A stretch of DNA of 6,701 nt from Nitrospinota bacterium. GTDB taxonomy: Bacteria; Tectomicrobia; Entotheonellia; J063. The stretch is from NCBI GenBank assembly GCA_003696125.1, contig RFHZ01000260.1, positions 1 to 6,701 on the forward strand. Direction: 5' to 3'. How positions within the stretch are numbered: position 1 is the first letter of the stretch; every line of letters begins with the position of its first letter. A program made the position numbers and the translations under genes. The notes beneath the pieces are model-generated. The model made no database searches, was not told where the DNA came from, and saw nothing but the letters and a program-made list of their open reading frames with translations. Positions 1 to 6,042 of the stretch are shown piece by piece.

Positions 1-938
1 CCGTGCAGGTGCGGTTCCAGGCTCGGGTAGTGCATCATCTTGATCTTACCCACCACCTGGGAGAGCTTGGGGTCGTTGAGACGCTGGATATCGTACTTGG
101 GCACGCCGGTAAAGGCCAGCTTGCCTGCGGCCATGGTATCCCGCGCCATGTTTGTGTTCATCTCTACCGTCTTCGGATCGATGATCTTGTACTTGTGGAT
201 CCCGTCTACCAGCCACTGGAGCAGGGCTTCCACCCTCGGATCATCCTGCAGGGTAGGATTGGCCTCTTCATCGAAGAGACTCACCTCGCTTGCGTACACA
301 TAAGACCACCACTCCCAGTGTCCCCAGGCCACCTGGGCATAGCCGAGGATGATGGGGTACTCCAGGATCCCCTTCTCCTTGATCTTGAGCGCCTGCTCGG
401 TGATCTCATCCAGGGTCCGGCCCGGTTTGTCAAATCCGGCCTTGTTGAGCATCTCCTCGTTGTAGGCCCAGACGTGGAAGTCGGTGTAGTAAGGCAAACC
501 GTACAGCTTGCCGTTGTAGCTCATCGCTTCCAGGTTATGCTTGTAGAAGAGCTTTTTGTATTCATCCACGCCGGGCAGGCCTTCCAGGGGACGGAGCCAG
601 CCGGCATCGACCCAGGCCGCGAAGTTGGTATCACGGACGTAGAGACAATCCAGCGGCGCATTGGCGATGAACAGGGCCGCGATCTTGTCCATATAGTTCC
701 CACCGATCGCCTCGTAGTTGACCTTGATGTTCGGGTACTGCTTCTCGAAGATATCGAGGTTCTCCCGCACCAGGTCTGGCTCGTAGTTCCACCCTTTGAA
801 GTTCAGGGTAACCGTCTTGGCGGCAAGCGCCTCCGGAAGCCCTCCCCCCCATTGCCAGGTCGTGAGCCCCAGACCTGCGGCCACGCTACCCCGTAAGAAT
901 TCTCGCCGGCTCACCCCTCTTCTCTCGTAAGTACGCAT
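1..938 (-). CDS. ABC transporter extracellular sugar-binding protein, Tat-exported (partial, C-terminus outside window)
   Basis: This is the substrate-binding component of an ABC importer, probably for a carbohydrate; it would capture solute outside the membrane and hand it to permeases. The reading frame is open from an ATG at 938 to the left edge, giving 312 full codons; family members are usually somewhat over 400 residues, so roughly a quarter is missing. Residues 1-40 form a twin-arginine signal: S-R-R-E-F-L at about 10-15, a short hydrophobic stretch, then an A-L-A cleavage site near 37-39. There is no lipobox cysteine. The mature part starts with a beta strand, then a FEKQYPNIKV segment (about 68-77), Y-M-D-K-I, an aspartate/tryptophan-rich lobe and a LYGLPYYTD motif, all typical of the SBP_bac_1 (MalE/UgpB-like) family. 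An AGGAGA ribosome site lies 6 nt before the ATG (945-950). Its permease genes are expected left of the window. The exact sugar cannot be told from sequence; glycerol-3-phosphate or oligosaccharide binding are equally possible. Confidence 0.93.
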   Translation of the reverse strand, partial: MRTYERRGVSRREFLRGSVAAGLGLTTWQWGGGLPEALAAKTVTLNFKGWNYEPDLVRENLDIFEKQYPNIKVNYEAIGGNYMDKIAALFIANAPLDCLYVRDTNFAAWVDAGWLRPLEGLPGVDEYKKLFYKHNLEAMSYNGKLYGLPYYTDFHVWAYNEEMLNKAGFDKPGRTLDEITEQALKIKEKGILEYPIILGYAQVAWGHWEWWSYVYASEVSLFDEEANPTLQDDPRVEALLQWLVDGIHKYKIIDPKTVEMNTNMARDTMAAGKLAFTGVPKYDIQRLNDPKLSQVVGKIKMMHYPSLEPHLH

Positions 939-1064
939 AAGGTTTCTCCTCTTTCTAAAGGTGGTCTTCCCTGGGATCTTCGCCCGGGTCTTCTTCGACA
1001 ACGGCAAAGCCATACAGGCACAAAGAAACCGTCCCTCAGCCTAAAGACCAGGCGCAAAGGACTT

Positions 1065-1140
1065 ACTCGTTACTCATTACTCATCACTCGTTACTCATCA
1101 CTCGTTACTCATCACTCGTTACTCATCACTCGTTACTCAA
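1065..1140. repeat. Tandem heptamer array ACTCGTT/ACTCATC
   Basis: Ten consecutive heptamers run from 1065 to 1134, with a partial eleventh to 1140. Two variants, ACTCGTT and ACTCATC (once ACTCATT), mostly alternate, so the array also reads as a 14-bp unit repeated about five times with one extra half unit at 1079-1085. It sits between the 3' end of the MFS gene and the upstream region of the binding-protein gene, in no reading frame of a supported gene. Such arrays usually arise by slippage or local duplication; a binding-site function is possible but nothing here shows it. Confidence 0.95.
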
Positions 1141-1143
1141 CCG

Positions 1144-1158
1144 GGCCTCTTTGAGGCC
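1144..1158 (-). terminator. Small GC-rich hairpin after the MFS gene (possible weak terminator)
   Basis: GGCCTC and GAGGCC form a perfect 6-bp stem around a TTT loop, about 27 nt downstream of the MFS stop codon. There is no T-run after the stem on either strand, so as an intrinsic terminator it is weak; it may instead only protect the mRNA 3' end. Confidence 0.3.
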
Positions 1159-1184
1159 ACATCTACCAGACAAGGGGAAGGCTG

Positions 1185-2507
1185 TCAAGAGGAATTTGCG
1201 ATCGGAGCTTCTGGCGACGGACTCCGCCTTACCCGTCGCACCTTACGCGGGGCAGCGATCCAGACACAGAGGCAGCCGAGGAGGACTCCGACCCAGGAGG
1301 CCAGGAAGGGGATCGTATAGCTATGCCAGAGATCGAAGAGATACCCGCCCAGCCAGGGCCCGACGATATGATCGATGGCGATCCCAAAGGCGAGAATGCC
1401 GTAGATGGCTCCAAAATGCCTTCCTTGAAAGATATCCGCTGCCATGGCCGGGAGGGATTGGCGAGAGCCGAGACCGAAGAGGAGGGCGTAGAGGTAGAGG
1501 AGCCAGGGTCGCGAAGGGTCTTTGATCATCAGTAACAGGGCGATGGCGATGAGGGCACTGATGGTCTGGATGGTGTACGCAGCCTCCCGGCCGATCCGGT
1601 CGGACAGGGTACCGAAGAGGATGGTGCTCAGGGAGGTAAGGATACCGATAAGACCAAAGATGGAGGCGGCAAAGAGCTTGCTGTACCCCACATCGACCAG
1701 AAAGGCGACCTGATGCACCAGCACGATGGTGGTGAGGTTGCCAAAGAGGAAAGCCCCAAACAGCACCCAGAAGCGATAGGTACGCATCGCCTTGGCCGGG
1801 GTCCACTCCTCTGCTGCCCACACCGGATCCACAATCTCTACCTCCCTTCGCTTTTGGGGAGAAGAAGGGCTCTCTTTTTCCGTAACCCCGTCCGGAGAAA
1901 GACCGAGTTCGGCCGGCCGCAGGCGCTGGAAGGTGAGGAGCAGGGGGATGAGACTCAGGATCAGGCCGGCAAACACGAGATAGGCGATACGCCAGCCGAA
2001 AGAGGAGATAAGGAGCTGCATCAGGGGTGAGAGGAGGAACATGCCCATGCCCGGACCGGCAGAGGCGATCCCCATAGCCGTGCCCCGGTAGCGCACAAAC
2101 CAGTTGGCCAGAATGGCCGAATGGGGACCCATGGAGAGCATGCTCCGTCCCAGGGCCATGATCAGACCAAAGCAGAGGTAGAACTGCCAGAGGGTATGGA
2201 TACGGCTGGTGGCGACCAATCCCAAAGCCAGGATTGCCGCCCCCAGGGGGAAGATGCAGCGTGGTCCAAAGCGATCGATCAGGGCTCCGGCCAGGGGAAC
2301 CCCTACGGAAGCAACGATAGAGTGGATGGAGAAGGCGGCACTCAGCGCAGCCCGGCTCCAGGAGAACTCTTCCAGCATGGCCACAAAGAAGATGGAGAAA
2401 GAAGAGCGGGTGCCATAGGCCAGGGTGAGGGTCAGCACGGAAATCCCCACCACGGTCCATCCGTAAAAAAAGCGAGAAGAGACCTGGGGAGAGGATCTAT
2501 CGTTCAT
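1185..2507 (-). CDS. MFS transporter, 12 TM, oxalate/formate antiporter-like (monocarboxylate-type) carrier
   Basis: A 440-residue inner-membrane secondary carrier of the major facilitator superfamily. The N-terminus has FYGW at 14-17 followed by TM1, a pattern common in the OxlT/monocarboxylate-type branch of MFS. The loop between TM2 and TM3 carries motif A as GALIDRFGPR (74-83), and its C-half counterpart is FGTLSDRIGR (298-307). Six hydrophobic segments (about 17-195), a charged central cytoplasmic loop (about 196-243), six more segments (about 245-418) and a basic tail give the usual 6+6 layout. The substrate, perhaps a small organic acid, cannot be read from sequence. The ATG at 2507 has only a loosely placed purine site (AGGGGA about 12 nt upstream), partly within a CAGGG/CCCTG hairpin. 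The gene follows the Nudix gene by 45 bp on the same strand and is probably co-transcribed with it. Confidence 0.9.
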   Translation of the reverse strand: MNDRSSPQVSSRFFYGWTVVGISVLTLTLAYGTRSSFSIFFVAMLEEFSWSRAALSAAFSIHSIVASVGVPLAGALIDRFGPRCIFPLGAAILALGLVATSRIHTLWQFYLCFGLIMALGRSMLSMGPHSAILANWFVRYRGTAMGIASAGPGMGMFLLSPLMQLLISSFGWRIAYLVFAGLILSLIPLLLTFQRLRPAELGLSPDGVTEKESPSSPQKRREVEIVDPVWAAEEWTPAKAMRTYRFWVLFGAFLFGNLTTIVLVHQVAFLVDVGYSKLFAASIFGLIGILTSLSTILFGTLSDRIGREAAYTIQTISALIAIALLLMIKDPSRPWLLYLYALLFGLGSRQSLPAMAADIFQGRHFGAIYGILAFGIAIDHIVGPWLGGYLFDLWHSYTIPFLASWVGVLLGCLCVWIAAPRKVRRVRRSPSPEAPIANSS

Positions 2508-2511
2508 GGTA

Positions 2512-2526
2512 CAGGGAAATCCCCTG
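2512..2526 (-). promoter_or_regulatory. Short inverted repeat over the MFS ribosome-binding region
   Basis: CAGGG (2512-2516) and CCCTG (2522-2526) form a 5-bp stem with a 5-nt loop ending 4 nt before the MFS ATG. In the mRNA it would include the only purine-rich candidate ribosome site, so it might limit translation. The stem is short and may be chance. Confidence 0.25.
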
Positions 2527-2552
2527 GTAAAAGCCTGTTGGAGTCATGGCCT

Positions 2553-2990
2553 TCATATCCGCAATGGGGCCGGTTGTCCCGTTTCCCGGTACCGGCGATA
2601 GTCGTCCAGGATCAAACGATGGTCAAAGGCCAGGCGCTCTGGTAGTCCCTGCAGTGTGAACAGACCGACATTTCTGGCATCATCTGCTGCTCGTGGCTCA
2701 CCAGAGGCCTGCGCCACATAGACCACACTCACCGTGTGACCGCGCGGATCACGCTGGGGATCGGAATAACACCCCAGGAGGGCAATGAGGGTAACCTCCA
2801 GCCCGGTCTCTTCCCGTGCCTCCCTCACCGCCGCCTGCTCCAGTCTTTCCCCCACCTCGACAAATCCACCCGGCAGCGCCCAGCCGTAAGGTGGAGAGCG
2901 CCGCTCAATCAGCACAATGGGGCGCTCTGGTCGATCATACAACTCGATAATGGTATCTACGGTAAGTAGCGGTGTTACCGGTTTGGGCAT
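2553..2990 (-). CDS. Nudix hydrolase, ADP-ribose pyrophosphatase-like
   Basis: A 145-residue cytosolic Nudix hydrolase, which would split a nucleoside diphosphate linked to another moiety with Mg2+ or Mn2+. The full Nudix box GX5EX7REUXEEXGU is intact at residues 42-64: G42, E48, R56-E57, E60-E61 and G63 are all present. The segment [19 protein letters not shown] (75-93) and a late FDHRLIL segment (122-128) resemble ADP-ribose pyrophosphatase-type Nudix enzymes, making ADP-ribose the best-guess substrate; other NDP-X compounds are possible. Length is normal for a single-domain member. The ATG at 2990 has an AGGAG site about 6 nt upstream (GGAGCAGAG then ATG). A near-consensus promoter lies about 85-120 nt upstream, and the MFS gene follows after 45 bp, so this looks like the first gene of a two-gene operon. 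Confidence 0.93.
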   Translation of the reverse strand: MPKPVTPLLTVDTIIELYDRPERPIVLIERRSPPYGWALPGGFVEVGERLEQAAVREAREETGLEVTLIALLGCYSDPQRDPRGHTVSVVYVAQASGEPRAADDARNVGLFTLQGLPERLAFDHRLILDDYRRYRETGQPAPLRI

Positions 2991-3080
2991 CTCTGCTCCT
3001 TTGATCTATCCCTCCCCTCCCTCCGGGCGAGAAAGGGTCCTCCCTGAAAGCTGTTCCTGCCGGGTTCCAGATTAGGAGAG

Positions 3081-3109
3081 ATTATATCAGGACGCTACGG
3101 GCGTCTCAA
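3081..3109 (-). promoter_or_regulatory. Near-consensus sigma-70 promoter for the Nudix-MFS operon
   Basis: Read on the minus strand there is TTGAGA (3109-3104), exactly 17 bp of spacer, then a perfect TATAAT (3086-3081). The TATAAT is directly preceded by TGA, giving an extended -10 (TGN). Transcription should begin near 3074, leaving a leader of about 84 nt before the Nudix ATG. The promoter is bracketed by GATTAG (3070-3075) and CTAATC (3112-3117), an inverted pair that could be an operator. Confidence 0.75.
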
Positions 3110-3159
3110 GTCTAATCAGAGGTCGATGAAGACACGAGCCTCGTTTTGTCCCTTGATCC

Positions 3160-3186
3160 TCCCCATCATTCATGGCATGATGGGGA
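3160..3186. promoter_or_regulatory. Perfect 10-bp inverted repeat upstream of the zinc-ribbon gene
   Basis: TCCCCATCAT (3160-3169) is the exact reverse complement of ATGATGGGGA (3177-3186), separated by the 7-nt loop TCATGGC. It ends 33 nt before the chosen start at 3220. It is followed by AAAAC rather than T residues, so it does not look like an intrinsic terminator; an operator or 5' leader hairpin fits better. A weak promoter-like pair, TTGATC (3153-3158) with CATGAT (3176-3181) at 17 bp, overlaps it. Confidence 0.55.
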
Positions 3187-3219
3187 AAACATCTGCCATA
3201 CTTTATGGGAGGGGACAAG

Positions 3220-3621
3220 ATGCCTACCTTCACCTGCCCATCCTGTGGAGGACAGGAGCTTCAGATCTCTCATCGCTATGTCCTGGCCATCCACTATAAC
3301 CGTGTGGTGCCCTGCGCCTGTGGTCGAACCAGCCACGGCCTGGCCGCTGTCCGCAGCAGCCGCAAACTCGTCACCTGTCAGGAGTGGGGAAATTTTGACG
3401 CGGAACGACACTGGGTACAGGAGGGGGGGAGGATATGCCAAGAGGAGGACCAGGAAGATCAGGTGACCATATTTTGCTCCTCCTGCCTGGAAGGAGTAGA
3501 AGAGGAGGATTGGGAGAGCGTGGATCAGGAGACGGTGGTAGATCCAGAGAGTCATGCCTTTTCTCTCTGCTGTGCGCTATGTCATCGAGAAGTTGAGCCG
3601 TCGGTATTCCCTCCTGAGTAA
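3220..3621 (+). CDS. Hypothetical acidic protein with two probable zinc ribbons
   Basis: I do not recognise this 133-residue protein. Cysteines are arranged as C6-x2-C9 (CPSCGG) with C32-x-C34 (CACG), and again C86-x2-C89 (CSSC) with C118-x2-C121 (CALC), giving two four-cysteine zinc-ribbon-like units. Between and after them the chain is very acidic (about 75-81 and 93-104). Extra cysteines lie at 53, 73 and 117. No signal peptide or membrane segment is visible, so it should be cytoplasmic. The ATG at 3220 is preferred because GGGAGGGG (3207-3214) sits 5 nt upstream; the in-frame ATG at 3205 overlaps that ribosome site and would add five residues. It is a single-gene unit, divergent from the Nudix operon, with a perfect hairpin before it and a large inverted repeat after it. 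Zinc ribbons often bind nucleic acid or proteins, but no function can be assigned. Confidence 0.72.
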   Translation: MPTFTCPSCGGQELQISHRYVLAIHYNRVVPCACGRTSHGLAAVRSSRKLVTCQEWGNFDAERHWVQEGGRICQEEDQEDQVTIFCSSCLEGVEEEDWESVDQETVVDPESHAFSLCCALCHREVEPSVFPPE

Positions 3622-3678
3622 CGATGACCGATCTTTGCGGATTTTTGCGTGTCAGCAAATCATGACTGTCTGAAGGCC

Positions 3679-3757
3679 TTTACCGCCGAGGATGCAGAAC
3701 ACGCGGAGCCGTTTCTTGCTTATTCCTTTCCGCATTCTCCGCGGGCTCGGCGGTAAA
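3679..3757. repeat. Intergenic inverted-repeat element with 12-bp perfect outer arms, possible terminator
   Basis: TTTACCGCCGAG (3679-3690) is the exact reverse complement of CTCGGCGGTAAA (3746-3757). The inner 55 bp continue with related, imperfect GCGGAG-rich sequence on both sides (ACGCGGAG at 3701-3708; CTCCGCGGG at 3737-3745). The wording resembles the ACCGC(A/G)GAG...CGCGGAG class of dispersed intergenic repeats that I recall in several environmental bacterial phyla. TAGTTTTT follows the right arm, so the folded RNA could end transcription of the zinc-ribbon gene, which stops 57 nt earlier. Confidence 0.7.
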
Positions 3758-3854
3758 TAGTTTTTCCGGTAGCGCATGGTCATAGGATGAATCTGAGGGT
3801 AAGAGTGTTAGTAATAGCTACTCCGGAGCGAGACGCATGGAAAAGGAGAAGGCC

Positions 3855-4640
3855 ATGGAGAGGAAATTCGGAGCAAATGTGCACCTGACCATTAAAGGGC
3901 CGATTGCCTGGGTCGTAATCGATCGTCCTCCCCTCAACCTGCTGACCGCCCCCCTGGTGCAGGACTTCCGGGCAGCCCTTACCATCGTCTCTCAACAAAA
4001 GACGCTCCGGGTGCTGGTGGTGACAGGGGGAGGGGAAAAGGCGTTCATCGCTGGAGTCGATGTCAAGGAAATGGTCGATTTAACCCCACCCCGTGCCCGG
4101 CGCTTTATCTCCCTGCTCCATGCGGCCATGCACGATCTCAGGCGTCTCCCCCTGCCGGTCATTGCCCGGGTGAACGGATACGCGCTGGGGGGAGGATGCG
4201 AGATGGCCATGGCCTGCGATCTCCGTATCGCCTCCACCCAGGCGCGCTTTGGCATGCCAGAAGTTCGTCTGGGGATTCCTTCGGTAATCGAGGCGGCCTT
4301 GATGCCGGCCCTGATAGGAGGTACACGAGCCATGGATCTCCTGCTTACCGGCCGCATGATCGATGCCCAGACCGCCCTGGACTGGGGCCTGGTGAATCGC
4401 ATGGTAGAGACAGAGGCTCTCGATGCGGCGGTAGAGGAGATGATCCGGCATCTCCTGCAGTGCGCTCCAGAGGCACTGGCGGCACAAAAACGGTTGATCT
4501 ACCAGTGGATGGATTCCAGCATGAGCCAGGCCTTCCGGCTGGGAATCGACGCCTTTGCCCGTGCCTATCGGACGACAGAGCCCCACGAAGGGATGCGAGC
4601 CTTCCAGGAGAAGCGTTCCCCGCGGTGGGGTCAGGCCTGA
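3855..4640 (+). CDS. Enoyl-CoA hydratase/isomerase (crotonase) family protein
   Basis: A 261-residue cytosolic crotonase-fold enzyme, acting on an acyl-CoA, most simply by adding water to a 2-enoyl-CoA in beta-oxidation or amino-acid breakdown. The oxyanion-hole segments AFIAGVD (63-69) and ALGGGCE (110-116) are intact. Both acid/base glutamates of true hydratases are present: E116 in GGGCEM and E136 in FGMPEVRLG, matching Glu144 and Glu164 of rat mitochondrial enoyl-CoA hydratase. The C-terminal helical region includes LLLTGRMIDAQTALDWGLV (162-180). Length is normal. The ATG at 3855 is chosen because AGGAG (3844-3848) lies 6 nt upstream; the ATG at 3837, with CGGAG 8 nt upstream, would add six residues and cannot be excluded. 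The GIPSVIEAALMP segment (140-151) departs from the usual GTIPGAGGTQ, so the substrate may be unusual. The lyase gene follows 155 bp later; no CoA-pathway partners are in view. Confidence 0.93.
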   Translation: MERKFGANVHLTIKGPIAWVVIDRPPLNLLTAPLVQDFRAALTIVSQQKTLRVLVVTGGGEKAFIAGVDVKEMVDLTPPRARRFISLLHAAMHDLRRLPLPVIARVNGYALGGGCEMAMACDLRIASTQARFGMPEVRLGIPSVIEAALMPALIGGTRAMDLLLTGRMIDAQTALDWGLVNRMVETEALDAAVEEMIRHLLQCAPEALAAQKRLIYQWMDSSMSQAFRLGIDAFARAYRTTEPHEGMRAFQEKRSPRWGQA

Positions 4641-4795
4641 TCCCGTCCCTGGAAACCAGCCCCTCATTACCCCCGCAAGATCCCGGTGGGGGAAATATGC
4701 CCTATACTATGTACTAAAGCCTCTTGTGTATCCGGGAAAGCGGATCGGTACGACGGTGGTCAGGTAGCAGAAAGACCGATGGAGGGGAAAGGGAA

Positions 4796-5995
4796 ATGCG
4801 ATACGATTTTGATCGAGTGCTCTCTCGCCGCAACACCAACTGTGAGAAGTGGGATGATGTCGAATCTCTGTTTGGAGAGCAGGATGTGCTCCCCATGTGG
4901 GTTGCCGACATGGACATGCCTGTTGCCCAGCCGATCACCGACGCTCTTCGTAAGCGGATCGAGCACCCGATTTATGGTTATGCCCTCTCCCGCCCCCCTT
5001 CCGTTGCTGAGGCGGTTCAGCTCCGCATGCGGCAGAAGTACGGCTGGCAGGTAGAACCGGAATGGATCGTCTTTACCCCTGGAATCGTCCCGGCTCTGTA
5101 CGCTGCGGTCAAGGCTTATACGCATCCCGGAGATGAAGTCATCCTCCAGGGACCGGTCTACTACCGGTTCTGGACGGCGATCACGGATAACGGATGCCAG
5201 GTGGCCAACAACCGGTTGCAGCTCGTGCGGGGACGCTATGAGATCGACTTCGATGATCTAGAAGCGAAGTTCGCGCCCAAGGCTGACCTCCGTGCTTCCC
5301 CTTCCCGGGTCCGTATGATGCTCCTCTGCAACCCGCATAACCCGGTGGGACGGGTGTGGACACGGGAGGAACTGCTCCGCATAGGGGAGATTGTTATCCG
5401 CCATGGAGCCATCATACTCTCGGATGAGGTCTTTGGGGAGCTCCTCTTTCACCAGGCCCGGCATATCCCCTTTGCCTCTCTCTCTGATGAATTTGCCCAG
5501 CACTCCATCGTCTGCATTTCCCCCAGCAAAGCCTTTAACCTGTCCGGCTTAGGGGCTTCGGCCATCATCATTCCCAATGCCCGGCTCCGCCAGCGTTTTT
5601 TGGAAGCCAAACAGGGGATCATGCCCTGGGTAAACGTGCTGGGACTGGTCGCCTTTGAAGCAGCCTTCCGGGAAGGGGATGAATGGCTGGAGCAATTCCT
5701 GGCCTACCTGCACGGAAACCTGGCCTTTGCCCTGGAGTACTTTGCCCAAAACATTCCCCGCATCAAGGTCATTCCCCCGGAAGGGACCTATCTCCTCTGG
5801 CTCGACTGCCGAGAGCTGGGGCTGGACCCGATGCATCTCAGGACCTTTTTGCGCAAAGAGGCCAAAGTAGCCCTGGATGATGGCTATCTTTTTGGGCCGA
5901 GCGGAGCCGGGTTCCAGCGCATGAACATCGCCTGTCCACGCTCCATACTGGTCGAAGCGCTGCAGAGAATAGAGAAGGCGGTAAACAGCTTATAA
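4796..5995 (+). CDS. MalY/PatB-family PLP-dependent C-S lyase (cystathionine beta-lyase-like) or aminotransferase
   Basis: A 399-residue fold-type I PLP enzyme, aligning in character over its full length with E. coli MalY (390 residues). Its likely reaction is beta-elimination of cystathionine or related S-conjugates to a thiol, pyruvate and ammonia; transamination is the alternative. Visible features: LPMWVADMDMP (32-42), the family N-terminal signature with a final F changed to M; GY at 61-62; YYRF (122-125); CNPHNPVG (178-185) with N182; SDE at 209-211 with D210 for the PLP nitrogen; SPSKAFN with Schiff-base lysine K245; and R375 in the FQRMN segment for the substrate carboxylate. Where MalY/PatB proteins normally read SDEIH, this one has SDEVF, losing the histidine. 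The ATG at 4796 is chosen because GGAGGGGAAAGGGAA directly precedes it and the family signature begins there; an open frame extends upstream to 4724 without family sequence. It follows the crotonase gene by 155 bp. Confidence 0.92.
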   Translation: MRYDFDRVLSRRNTNCEKWDDVESLFGEQDVLPMWVADMDMPVAQPITDALRKRIEHPIYGYALSRPPSVAEAVQLRMRQKYGWQVEPEWIVFTPGIVPALYAAVKAYTHPGDEVILQGPVYYRFWTAITDNGCQVANNRLQLVRGRYEIDFDDLEAKFAPKADLRASPSRVRMMLLCNPHNPVGRVWTREELLRIGEIVIRHGAIILSDEVFGELLFHQARHIPFASLSDEFAQHSIVCISPSKAFNLSGLGASAIIIPNARLRQRFLEAKQGIMPWVNVLGLVAFEAAFREGDEWLEQFLAYLHGNLAFALEYFAQNIPRIKVIPPEGTYLLWLDCRELGLDPMHLRTFLRKEAKVALDDGYLFGPSGAGFQRMNIACPRSILVEALQRIEKAVNSL

Positions 5996-6042
5996 GAGTC
6001 GCCATGAGGATCCGTCAAGGCAGCAGGAGGCTCGGGAGGCAA

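Noticed and set aside
3-896. Long plus-strand open frame of 297 codons
   Set aside because: It is antisense to the binding-protein gene, whose Tat signal, ribosome site and family motifs are on the minus strand; the plus-strand product has no recognisable domain.
1065-1140. Possible CRISPR array
   Set aside because: The repeats are contiguous 7- or 14-bp units with no unique spacers, so this is a simple tandem repeat.
1321-2460. 379-codon minus-strand frame inside the MFS gene
   Set aside because: It lies in a shifted frame under the MFS gene, is rich in Pro, Arg, Gly and His, lacks membrane segments, and is explained by GC-biased third positions of the true gene.
3166-3555. 129-codon minus-strand frame opposite the zinc-ribbon gene, with a hydrophobic N-terminus
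   Set aside because: The plus-strand frame has a strong ribosome site and paired CxxC motifs; the minus-strand frame has no ribosome site and its hydrophobic stretch is the complement of acidic Glu/Asp codons.
4703-4708. TATACT as a -10 box for the lyase gene
   Set aside because: No acceptable -35 lies 16-18 bp upstream, and a single hexamer is not enough to call a promoter.
4080-4717. Overlapping open frames on both strands within the crotonase gene
   Set aside because: They are shadows; the crotonase frame alone carries intact catalytic and oxyanion-hole motifs.
5996-6042. Bidirectional terminator between the convergent lyase and small membrane-protein genes
   Set aside because: No stem of useful length or T-run is visible in these 47 bases.
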